From the NCBI GenBank assembly GCA_030592225.1, contig JAUVJT010000022.1, positions 1 through 17,682 of the forward strand: DNA of 17,682 nucleotides, read 5' to 3'. Each line of letters starts with the position of its first letter. Position 1 is the stretch's first letter. Shown piece by piece: positions 1 through 6,181 of this stretch. The DNA comes from Candidatus Stahliibacteriota bacterium (GTDB lineage Bacteria; Hydrothermota; Tepidihabitantia; B3-TA06). Under the pieces are notes generated by a model that saw nothing but the letters and a program-made list of their open reading frames with translations, was not told the DNA's origin and did not search any database. Both the position numbers and the translations under genes were made by a program.

Positions 1-191
1 AACGAGAACTCAAGAATCAACAGTGGAATGCCCGCGGTCAGGAGCGCGACCAGATAGGGAATTAAAAAAGCGCCTCCCCCGAACTTGTACGCGATGTAGG
101 GAAAGCGCCACACGTTGCCCAGCCCGATGGCCGAGCCGATTGAGGCAAGGATAAACGCGGTCCGGTTATCCCATGAGCTATGTTTTGCCAT
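1..191 (-). CDS. Sodium-dependent symporter, SNF (neurotransmitter:sodium symporter) family, N-terminal fragment
   Basis: This is the first 63 codons of a gene that continues past the left edge. The translation begins MAKHSSWDNR and continues with ASIGSAIGLGNVWRFPY and the glycine-rich FGGGAF. That is the first transmembrane helix of SNF/NSS transporters (LeuT and relatives), where the unwound G-x-G-N-V-W-R-F-P segment binds sodium and substrate. Such proteins import amino acids or related solutes across the inner membrane using the sodium gradient. The start is well fixed: ATG at 191-189, with an AGGAGG ribosome site at 202-197 on the minus strand. A TTGACA-N16-TAGGAT promoter lies further upstream. 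The family call is firm; the substrate cannot be told from this fragment. Confidence 0.93.
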   Translation of the reverse strand, partial: MAKHSSWDNRTAFILASIGSAIGLGNVWRFPYIAYKFGGGAFLIPYLVALLTAGIPLLILEFS

Positions 192-246
192 CAAAACCTC
201 CTGCCGGATTAGTTGCGGGTTAGCTAGATGTTACTTGTTTGATACA

Positions 247-274
247 ATCCTATCCAGCAGAAGGACTATGTCAA
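247..274 (-). promoter_or_regulatory. Predicted sigma70-type promoter of the SNF transporter gene
   Basis: On the minus strand a perfect TTGACA (274-269) is followed by 16 bases and TAGGAT (252-247). The predicted transcript start is near 240, giving a leader of about 49 bases that includes the AGGAGG at 202-197. The same box pair and spacing recur at other genes in the window, which strengthens this call. Confidence 0.6.
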
Positions 275-300
275 GGGAAAAGTCGGAAGCAGAAACATCC

Positions 301-477
301 CGTCATTGCGAGGACTGCGACCGCAGAGCGCAGGGCGAAGCTCCGAAGGGCGACGCTGAATCTGCCTCTTGAGATGCTGGCATCTCATAGGGTATGCGGA
401 GTAATCTTATAACTGTAAGTGTCGAATTTATGAAACATGAGATCGCCACGGGTGTCTCCGACACCCTCGCGATGACA
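301..477. repeat. MITE-like intergenic element with inverted ends
   Basis: The segment opens with CGTCATTGCGAGG (301-313) and closes with CCTCGCGATGACA (465-477), which are imperfect inverted copies of each other. Inside are two strong hairpins: GAGATG-CTGG-CATCTC (371-386) and GGGTGTC-TCC-GACACCC (450-466). No convincing coding frame is present; the short open frame that reads in from the left (115-372, plus) is antisense to the transporter gene and lacks any ribosome site. Elements with CGTCATTGCGAGG-type ends are, from general knowledge, scattered in many bacterial genomes. Copy number in this genome cannot be seen here. Confidence 0.6.
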
Positions 478-496
478 ACCCGTAACTAAAAGGTGG

Positions 497-514
497 GCCG
501 ACCTAAAGGTCGGC
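497..514. repeat. Short palindrome (second intergenic element)
   Basis: GCCGACC (497-503), TAAA, then GGTCGGC (508-514) form a perfect 7-bp stem with a 4-base loop. It is flanked by AGGTGG on the left and TCCTACGAAC on the right. It looks like a REP-type intergenic palindrome rather than a terminator, because no T-run follows on either strand. Confidence 0.5.
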
Positions 515-531
515 TCCTACGAACTTGTTTG

Positions 532-582
532 ATCCCCCTGAGTCCCCCTTAATAAGGGGGACGCCTGAAGGGCGAGGGGGAT
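532..582. repeat. Nested C5/G5 palindromic element (third intergenic element)
   Basis: ATCCCCCT (532-539) and AGGGGGAT (575-582) are inverted ends. Between them is an inner palindrome, TCCCCCTT-AATA-AGGGGGA (543-561), and a small GCC-TGAA-GGC hairpin (563-573). The right end overlaps the stop codon (584-582) of the minus-strand tail-coding frame, so the element sits exactly at the 3' end of that former or frameshifted gene segment. Confidence 0.55.
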
Positions 583-797
583 TAGCGAATCAGCACAACC
601 TTTTGTATCTGGAGAGACGCGCCTCCCACCTCCCTGATAAAATATACACTACGAGGCGCAGCACCGCCCCATTGAAGAATTCCAGACTGCAGGGTTGAGT
701 GCAACTCGTCAACCTTACATCCTGACGCATCGTAGACAACGGCAGTCGCCACTTCGCGTGCAATGAAAGCGGCTATTGCGCCCTTCCCGTGTTGTGG
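582..797 (-). pseudogene. Out-of-frame Por-type C-terminal sorting (secretion tail) segment
   Basis: Reading minus-strand codons from 797 to the stop TAA at 584-582 gives about 71 residues without a stop. They include AVVYDASGCKVDEL, SGILQWGG, SVYFIREVGG and a final QKVVLIR. This is the layout of a Por/type A C-terminal sorting domain: a V-Y-D-A-S-G strand, a G-x-x-x-W turn, a GVYFI-like strand and a K-x-V-x-x-R end. It has no start codon or ribosome site of its own, and the upstream lipoprotein gene runs into it in a different frame and stops at 775-773. One extra or missing base near 775-795 would fuse the two. It is either a real frameshift with gene decay, the remnant of another gene, or a sequencing or assembly error. 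Confidence 0.65.
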
Positions 798-2134
798 TTA
801 TCGTAATGGAACCTGGGCCAGGCGGAGGAGGCCAGGGGCGAGTCTCCAAAGATTGCGTAGAAGCTGCCGCCATCGTCACCTATGTAAATCGTGCCGTCGG
901 AAGCAATAGCGGGTGACGATCTGATGCTGCTTGAGGTTTCATATATCCAGACAGGCTGACCCGAGGCATTCACCGCATAAACTCCGCCGAACAGCGCTCC
1001 GAAATAGATGATCCCGTTCTCTGCAACCGCTGGGGAGGAATACTGGATAAACTTGGAGGTATTATAACTCCACACTTCGCTGCCATTGCCGGGATTTACC
1101 GCGTAGAGCTTGCCGTTGTTGGAGCCCACGTAGATGTTGCCGTCTGAGCCTATCGTGGGAGAACCATTGATAAGACCGCCGGCATCGAAGCTCCACACCG
1201 GATTACCAGAGGAGGATACTGCGTAGAGATGATTGTCGTTCGAGCCAAAATAGATGGTGCCGTCAGAACCGATGGCAGGAGAGGAGTGGATTGCCGCACC
1301 GGCAGGATAAGTCCACTTCTCATTACCGTTCTGATCGATAGCGTAAAGATTCCCATCCTCACAGCCGAAGTATATGGTGCCGTCAGAGGCGATTGCCGGA
1401 GATCCGGTGACCTCGAAATCCCCATCCTCGCCTATCTCAAAACTCCACTTCAAGGTGCTGTCAGGGTTGAGCGCGTAAAGATAGTCAACCATCTCCTGGG
1501 TAACCGAGCGCCGCGCCCGTGCGCCCACGTAGATGGTGCCGTCGGCTCCAATTGCAGGCGAAGACGTAACGTTGCTTGACGTTCCGTATTTCCATTTCAG
1601 ATTGCCGGACGCATCAATTGCGTAGACGTAATTATCGTGAGAACCAAAGTACACGGTTCCGTCAGAACCAATTGCCGGAGATGAAGTTATACCCCCGTCG
1701 GTATCGTATTGCCACTTAAGACTTCCGTCTGGATTATACGCATACAGCGAGTTATCAGAACACCCCACGTATATGGTGCCGTCATCAGCCACGGCAGGTG
1801 CGGTGGAGATGGCTCCTTCTGTCTGGTTTATCCAGCGCGATTCGCCCACTTCCACCTTCTGGAGAATTGCGTCGACAGGAGTGGTCTTATCAGGCTCGAC
1901 GGTTACCGTTCCATACCAGGGCAGGTAGCCGGAAAGCTCCAGGCGAACATCATAATCACCTTCCTCCATCTCCTCAAATACGTGGTTGGTCTTATGCTCG
2001 CTAAGGGTATCGTTGATGTAAATATCCGCACCGGATGGCGTGGAATTTACCTCTATGACGCCGGTAGTCGATCGGTTACAGGCAGTCAACAGCAGGATTA
2101 GCCCTGCCCCCATAACTGATAGAAATCTCTTCAC
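773..2134 (-). CDS. PEGA-domain lipoprotein with PQQ-like beta-propeller
   Basis: This is a predicted exported lipoprotein of 453 residues. The signal peptide is MKRFLSVMGAGLILLLTAC, with lipobox LTAC and acylated Cys19 followed by Asn. Residues about 25-92 form one PEGA domain (STPSGADIYIND, then SGYLPWYGTV), a small beta fold common in surface proteins. From about 107 there are eight repeats of roughly 40 residues on the pattern SSPAIGSDGTIYFGS, LYAI, G-x-x-KW-x-Y, matching PQQ/BamB-like propeller blades. The third repeat carries an insertion with VTQEMVDYLYALNPDS. The start is GTG (2134-2132) with AAGGAG at 2145-2140. Such propellers are binding or display scaffolds; no catalytic residues are recognised and the ligand is unknown. 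It ends NTGRAQ, just before an out-of-frame secretion tail. It is a paralogue of the next gene upstream. Confidence 0.85.
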   Translation of the reverse strand: MKRFLSVMGAGLILLLTACNRSTTGVIEVNSTPSGADIYINDTLSEHKTNHVFEEMEEGDYDVRLELSGYLPWYGTVTVEPDKTTPVDAILQKVEVGESRWINQTEGAISTAPAVADDGTIYVGCSDNSLYAYNPDGSLKWQYDTDGGITSSPAIGSDGTVYFGSHDNYVYAIDASGNLKWKYGTSSNVTSSPAIGADGTIYVGARARRSVTQEMVDYLYALNPDSTLKWSFEIGEDGDFEVTGSPAIASDGTIYFGCEDGNLYAIDQNGNEKWTYPAGAAIHSSPAIGSDGTIYFGSNDNHLYAVSSSGNPVWSFDAGGLINGSPTIGSDGNIYVGSNNGKLYAVNPGNGSEVWSYNTSKFIQYSSPAVAENGIIYFGALFGGVYAVNASGQPVWIYETSSSIRSSPAIASDGTIYIGDDGGSFYAIFGDSPLASSAWPRFHYDNHNTGRAQ

Positions 2135-2161
2135 TGCTTCTCCTTTATTATATTGAGCAAA

Positions 2162-2189
2162 AGATTACTCTACTATTGAGGGAAGTCAA
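2162..2189 (-). promoter_or_regulatory. Predicted promoter of the single-PEGA lipoprotein gene
   Basis: On the minus strand TTGACT (2189-2184) is followed by 16 bases and TAATCT (2167-2162). The predicted start near 2155 gives a leader of about 20 bases holding the AAGGAG ribosome site. The gene could therefore be transcribed independently of the upstream paralogue, from which it is separated by 135 bases with no clear terminator. Confidence 0.5.
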
Positions 2190-2269
2190 TCGGTAAAATT
2201 GCCTATCACGTCTTGTTCTAACCATCATTTGAGTATTAAGATATAATCTTCGTCATCGGAAGAGGGATA

Positions 2270-4048
2270 TCAAGGCCCACCGACCCGGCTGGTGTTGCGA
2301 TTATCGTGGCCGAACCTTGACCAACTGGAGGAAGCCAATCCATACGATTCACTCTTGAGCGCATAGAAGTACCCGTCATCGCACCCCACGTAGATGGCGC
2401 CGTTGCTGCCTATGGCGGGCGAGGATTTAACGCTTGCACCGGTCTCGTACACCCAGAGCAAAACCCCGCTCCGATTCAAGGCGTACACCCCGCTGAACAA
2501 CGCACCGATATAGATGATCCCATCCGCTCCAACCGCTGGTGAGGATTTAATGGGCTTTCCCGTATTGTATTCCCAGAGCTTGTTCCCGTTTTGATCCAGC
2601 GCGTAAAGCCTGGCTCCGTCCGAGCCAAAATAGATGGTGCCGTCCGAACCTATGGCAGCAGAACCGTCTATCCCGCCTGAGGCGGCGAAGCGCCAGCAAA
2701 GGTCGCCCTGCGGACTCAGCGCGTACAGGTTGTGGTCGCTGCAGCCGAAGTAAATGGTGCCGTCCGAGCCGATGGCAGGAGACGATACGGATATCGCCCC
2801 GATGTCGTATCTCCATTTCAGGAAGCCGTCGGGATTGATGGCGTAGAAATGTTTATCCTCGCAAGCGAAATAGACGGTGCCGTCAGCGCCGATGGCGGGC
2901 GAGGAGGTAACCCTGGTGTCGTTCTCGCCAATCTCATAGCTCCACTGCAGGATGCTGTCAGGGTTGAGCGCATAAAGATAGTCAACCATCTCCTGGGTGA
3001 CGGTACGCCGCGCACTCACCCCTACGTATATGGTGCCGTCGGCTCCAATTGCGGGCGAGGAGGTAACGTTGGCTGAACTGCCGTACCTCCACTTAAAATT
3101 ACCCGAAGGGTCAATGGCATAGACGTAGTTGTCGTGCGAGCCGAAGTATACGGTGCCGTCAGGGTCTATTGCGGGTGATGACTCTATGGACTCGCCGGTT
3201 GAGTAGCTCCACTTGAGACTGCCGGTCGCATCGAGGGCATAAAGTGTCCCGTCCAGGGAAGCAAAATAGATGGCGCCGTCCGTTGCTATCGCCGGAGAAG
3301 TTACTATCATATCCGGGGTCTGGTATCGCCACCGCAGGATACTTTCCAGCATGACATTAATTTCGGCCGTATCACCTGCCGTTACGTTAACCGAGGTCTC
3401 GTAAGCGAAATGATTAACGCGAAACAGACGCACCGTGCGGGAACCCGGCGCAACCATCTCCAGATAGCAGTTCGTTTTGCGGGCAACCAGGCTGTCGTCC
3501 AGATACACGTCCGCGCCGGCAGGGTCGGAGATAACCTTTATTGTCCCGTGATTGCCAGTAAGATTGGCGTGGACCACTACCGTATCCCCTTTGTTTAAGG
3601 AGACCGTGGTGTCCCAATCCAGATACCCGGCAAGAGTCAAGCCCACGTCATACTGTCCTTCTGCCAGCGAACGGAAATTGTACTCGGTCTGATATCCGGT
3701 ATTGGCCCCGTCGAGCCAGATATCGGCGCCCGAAGGGTCGGACTTAACCTTGAGCAAAATGAGGTCGGAATTCAAAACGGCTGACACCTCGGCTGTGTCG
3801 CCCGCAACAACTTTGACCGGCTCTGAGTACTCAAAATATCCTGGGAGCGAAATCTTTAGAGTGTAATCGCCCGGAGATATATCCTCCAGCAGGCAGTTGG
3901 TTTGCTTTCCGGTAAGGGAATCGTCGAGATAAACGTTCGCCCCATAGGGAGAAGAACTGACACTAATCCACCCCAGTTGCAAGGCATCGTCGTCCTTATT
4001 GCATCCGGTTAAAATGAGCGCTACCAGCACCCCCATGAAAAAACTCAC
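2270..4048 (-). CDS. Triple-PEGA lipoprotein with PQQ-like beta-propeller
   Basis: This is a predicted lipoprotein paralogous to the next gene downstream. With the GTG start at 4048-4046 it has 592 residues and a lipobox LTGC (Cys16). Three PEGA domains follow (about 27-93, 97-163 and 168-235), each with an S-x-P-x-G-A-x-(V/I)-(Y/W)-(L/I)-D core. About 245-575 then hold eight PQQ/BamB-like blades (SSPAIGSDGTIYFGS, LYAL). Blade three has the same VTQEMVDYLYALNPDS insertion as the paralogue. The start is uncertain. The GTG is 14 bases from AGGAGG (4068-4063) and gives a signal peptide with no positive charge. An in-frame ATA at 4057-4055, 5 bases from AGGAGG, would give a normal (M)KKVSFFMGV start. 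Its role is probably cell-envelope binding or scaffolding; the ligand is unknown. It ends NTSRVGGP with no secretion tail. Confidence 0.84.
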   Translation of the reverse strand: MSFFMGVLVALILTGCNKDDDALQLGWISVSSSPYGANVYLDDSLTGKQTNCLLEDISPGDYTLKISLPGYFEYSEPVKVVAGDTAEVSAVLNSDLILLKVKSDPSGADIWLDGANTGYQTEYNFRSLAEGQYDVGLTLAGYLDWDTTVSLNKGDTVVVHANLTGNHGTIKVISDPAGADVYLDDSLVARKTNCYLEMVAPGSRTVRLFRVNHFAYETSVNVTAGDTAEINVMLESILRWRYQTPDMIVTSPAIATDGAIYFASLDGTLYALDATGSLKWSYSTGESIESSPAIDPDGTVYFGSHDNYVYAIDPSGNFKWRYGSSANVTSSPAIGADGTIYVGVSARRTVTQEMVDYLYALNPDSILQWSYEIGENDTRVTSSPAIGADGTVYFACEDKHFYAINPDGFLKWRYDIGAISVSSPAIGSDGTIYFGCSDHNLYALSPQGDLCWRFAASGGIDGSAAIGSDGTIYFGSDGARLYALDQNGNKLWEYNTGKPIKSSPAVGADGIIYIGALFSGVYALNRSGVLLWVYETGASVKSSPAIGSNGAIYVGCDDGYFYALKSESYGLASSSWSRFGHDNRNTSRVGGP

Positions 4049-4074
4049 CTTCTTTATGATTTCCTCCTACCAAT

Positions 4075-4102
4075 ACTCTATTCAGGGATAAACGAATGTC
4101 AA
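4075..4102 (-). promoter_or_regulatory. Predicted promoter of the triple-PEGA lipoprotein gene
   Basis: On the minus strand a perfect TTGACA (4102-4097) is followed by 16 bases and TAGAGT (4080-4075). A start about 7 bases downstream, near 4068, would place the AGGAGG at the very 5' end of the message. The leader would then be only 11 bases to the ATA codon, or 20 to the GTG. Confidence 0.6.
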
Positions 4103-4160
4103 GCGATTCTTTCCTTACCCCTCCCTTGACGTGATGGCTGATTCCAAAACGGAATAATCC

Positions 4161-4189
4161 TTGCAGATAACTGTATTTCTAAGTAGATT
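4161..4189 (+). promoter_or_regulatory. Possible promoter of the TonB-family gene
   Basis: TTGCAG (4161-4166) is followed by 17 bases and TAGATT (4184-4189). A start near 4196 would give a leader beginning at AAAGGAGG, 14 bases from the ATG. The -35 box is only a partial match. The TAGATT box fits the TAGANT pattern of other promoters in the window. Confidence 0.4.
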
Positions 4190-4209
4190 CAAATCAAAGG
4201 AGGTTTGAG

Positions 4210-5121
4210 ATGAAAACGACAACTATCACACTGAACCCTGGTGCGTGGCTTCAGTCTCTTGCCCTTGCACTGCGCAACACCTTCTTCGATATCGGACGAA
4301 TGCTGCGCAATCCCCGGCTGTGGATTGGTCTCGGCTCCTCCTTGGCGGTACATGGCGCTATTATCCTGCTTTCCGTGGAGTACGGGAACAAGAAAATAGC
4401 TGAAGAGCCGGATTCTTTTTGGGAAGTCTACGATCTGGGGCAAACTGAGCATCCGAAAGTAGTTCAAATTCTTGAACAAACTGGACCTGCAGGCAGCACC
4501 GAAGATGTTAACACCTATCCTATCAAATCTTCAGTCGCGGAACAACTCCAGGCGATGACTGAGAATACTCTTGATCCTACCGACGCCACTGCTGTTGAAC
4601 CCCACGGATTCATAGTCCTGACCGATAAGCAACTAAGCGTGGCCGAGATTTTGGGTAGGGAACCTGTCAAGGATATCCGCCTCACCGGCGGTCACTCACT
4701 CCCCGGGATAATCCCCATCGGCCCGGCAATAGACCCTGCACAAACTATCGTCATCGACCCCACGATTTTCAAACCGGTCGTTGAACCTGTACCCGTTGGA
4801 CCTGACGTCAAAGAGCCAAAGCCCACCCAGGGGACAGGGTTCAGTCTGCAGGGAGACCTTAGCCAGACCGATATTGTTTCTGCAGTCATACCCCGCTATC
4901 CCAACTTCGCCAGGGCAAAGGGACTTACCAACGTGATCGTGGTGATTGATTTCTCGGTCAACCGGAAAGGCGAAGTCTCCCCCACTCTGATAGTCAAACG
5001 CTCAACCGGATTTCCCCAGTGGGATAACGAGGTAAAGACGGCGCTTAAAAAATGGAAGTTTAAGTCCTCAGAAACCCTGCATCGCAACGGACAGATAACC
5101 TTCAAGTTCGTGCTTAATTGA
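4210..5121 (+). CDS. TonB-family energy-transducer-like protein
   Basis: This 303-residue protein is predicted to span the inner membrane once (about 38-57, with SSLAVHGAII). The histidine in that helix is typical of TonB helices. A long, proline- and acid-containing periplasmic stretch follows (about 60-210). The C-terminal domain (about 212-303) has IPRYPNFARAKGL, then IDFSVNRKGEV, then WKFK, the usual TonB C-terminal pattern. Family members carry proton-motive energy from ExbB/ExbD to outer-membrane receptors, though many of the single-domain type have unknown partners. No exbB, exbD or receptor gene is in the window. About 37 residues precede the helix, longer than in E. coli TonB. Start: ATG with AAAGGAGG at 4196-4203. 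It converges on the TatD-like gene across a shared terminator. Confidence 0.82.
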   Translation: MKTTTITLNPGAWLQSLALALRNTFFDIGRMLRNPRLWIGLGSSLAVHGAIILLSVEYGNKKIAEEPDSFWEVYDLGQTEHPKVVQILEQTGPAGSTEDVNTYPIKSSVAEQLQAMTENTLDPTDATAVEPHGFIVLTDKQLSVAEILGREPVKDIRLTGGHSLPGIIPIGPAIDPAQTIVIDPTIFKPVVEPVPVGPDVKEPKPTQGTGFSLQGDLSQTDIVSAVIPRYPNFARAKGLTNVIVVIDFSVNRKGEVSPTLIVKRSTGFPQWDNEVKTALKKWKFKSSETLHRNGQITFKFVLN

Positions 5122-5134
5122 TGTCTTGCAGATG

Positions 5135-5172
5135 AAAAAAAGGCGGCTCCTTGCAGGCGCCGCCTTTTTTTT
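5135..5172. terminator. Bidirectional intrinsic terminator
   Basis: A run of seven A (5135-5141), stem AGGCGGC (5141-5147), an 11-base loop, stem GCCGCCT (5159-5165) and a run of eight T (5165-5172). It has a GC-rich stem and a T-run in both directions. It lies between the convergent TonB-family gene and the TatD-like gene, so it should end both transcripts. Confidence 0.92.
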
Positions 5173-5191
5173 CTCACATGATTATTGATTG

Positions 5192-5977
5192 TTACTCTTC
5201 GTCGAGCCGAAATACGCGTATGGCGTTGGCAGTGGTTATCTTTCGCAACTCCTCGGCATCCACACCCCTGATTTCAGCTATACCCTTGATGACGTCAATT
5301 ACAAAAACAGGCTCGTTTCCCTGATTCTTACGATTCCTGGGTGGAGCAAGCATGGGCGAATCGGTTTCTGCAAGCAGTTTATTAAGCGGCACGCTGCGGA
5401 CAAGTTCTGCAAGCGGTCTGGCATAGGTATGAGGCCCGCCGAATGAGATTGAAAATCCCAACTCAATGGCTCGCAGCGCCTGCCTGGGGGTTCCGGTAAA
5501 AAAGTGAATCATCCCCCCCACGTCCATGGCCATCTCTTCTTCGAGTATCTTGAGAACGTCGTGGGTTGCCTTGCCGTCGTGAATGACAAGGGGAAGGTTA
5601 ACCTCGCGCGCGATATGAATGTGTTCCCTGAACTGATCCTTGCGCCTGGCCAAATCCGAAGGCCTGGCCTGGCGGTAATCAAGCCCTATTTCCCCGACAC
5701 CTACCACGCGAGGTTCACTCCTGCACAGCGCAACCAGACGCTCAAAGGTCTCAATCATCGAATTGTCTGGATGCGCTGCGGCCAGAGCCACGAACAGATT
5801 GTCGTGTTTTTCTGCAAGCTTAAGGGTGGCTTCCCAGAACCTGGGAACCTGCGCGATGGCAATTATCGTTACCCCTTGCTCAGCCGCCCGTTCAATGCAG
5901 GCGCTGGCTGCATCGAGATTCTCCCTGTCCCTTCCCAAAAGATGAGCGTGCGTATCTACGTAGCGAATTCCAACCAC
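5192..5977 (-). CDS. TatD-family metal-dependent hydrolase/DNase
   Basis: TatD proteins are TIM-barrel, two-metal hydrolases with 3'-5' exonuclease or DNA-repair roles; some relatives act on D-aminoacyl-tRNA. The metal-binding motifs are all present, numbered from the chosen start: DTHAHL (H10, H12), GEIGLDY (E96), IHD (H133), HFFTG (H158) and ETDSP (D206). With the GTG start at 5977-5975 the protein has 261 residues, the usual family length, and GGAG lies six bases upstream. A longer reading from TTG at 6034 adds 19 unusual residues, and that codon lies at or before the predicted transcript start (about 6031). I therefore prefer the GTG. The gene stands alone, with a promoter at 6065-6038 and a shared terminator at its end. 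Confidence 0.92.
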   Translation of the reverse strand: MVGIRYVDTHAHLLGRDRENLDAASACIERAAEQGVTIIAIAQVPRFWEATLKLAEKHDNLFVALAAAHPDNSMIETFERLVALCRSEPRVVGVGEIGLDYRQARPSDLARRKDQFREHIHIAREVNLPLVIHDGKATHDVLKILEEEMAMDVGGMIHFFTGTPRQALRAIELGFSISFGGPHTYARPLAELVRSVPLNKLLAETDSPMLAPPRNRKNQGNEPVFVIDVIKGIAEIRGVDAEELRKITTANAIRVFRLDEE

Positions 5978-6037
5978 TTTATCTCCAATCGTTTTTCCTT
6001 CCCCGTCCCATTTGAGGTATGAGATTCTACGCAAGCC

Positions 6038-6051
6038 ATTCTAACTAGAAT
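6038..6051. promoter_or_regulatory. Palindrome overlapping the TatD-like gene's -10 box
   Basis: ATTCTA-AC-TAGAAT is a 14-base inverted repeat whose left arm is the minus-strand -10 box TAGAAT. It could be an operator that blocks the promoter, or a chance palindrome of an AT-rich box. No second copy was noticed in the window. Confidence 0.25.
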
Positions 6052-6065
6052 GATTGAAGTGTCAA
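6038..6065 (-). promoter_or_regulatory. Predicted promoter of the TatD-like gene
   Basis: On the minus strand a perfect TTGACA (6065-6060) is followed by 16 bases and TAGAAT (6043-6038). The predicted start near 6031 gives a leader of about 54 bases to the GTG at 5977. Confidence 0.65.
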
Positions 6066-6147
6066 GGCGAAGTCGCACCAGATTTTGGGCTGCTCCAGAA
6101 ACCATGACTGAAATCCATGGATAACCACTCGCATATATGCACTCTGC

Positions 6148-6175
6148 TTGACAGCGCAATAATTATACTTAGACT
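6148..6175 (+). promoter_or_regulatory. Predicted promoter of the unknown/kinase/trmI operon, leaderless
   Basis: A perfect TTGACA (6148-6153) is followed by 16 bases and TAGACT (6170-6175). Six bases after the -10 box is the ATG at 6182, so transcription would start on or next to the start codon. No Shine-Dalgarno sequence is present, which fits a leaderless message. Confidence 0.6.
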
Positions 6176-6181
6176 CCCAGT

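Noticed and set aside
4126..4160. TTGACG with TAATCC as the promoter of the TonB-family gene
   Set aside because: The 23-base spacing is too long for a sigma70-type promoter.
5978..6034. Longer TatD-like protein starting at TTG 6034
   Set aside because: The extra 19 residues do not fit the family, the codon lies at or before the predicted transcript start, and the GTG at 5977 has a GGAG ribosome site.
6148..6169. TTGACA followed by TATACT as the promoter before 6182
   Set aside because: The gap is only 10 bases; TAGACT at 6170-6175 gives the 16-base spacing seen at other genes.
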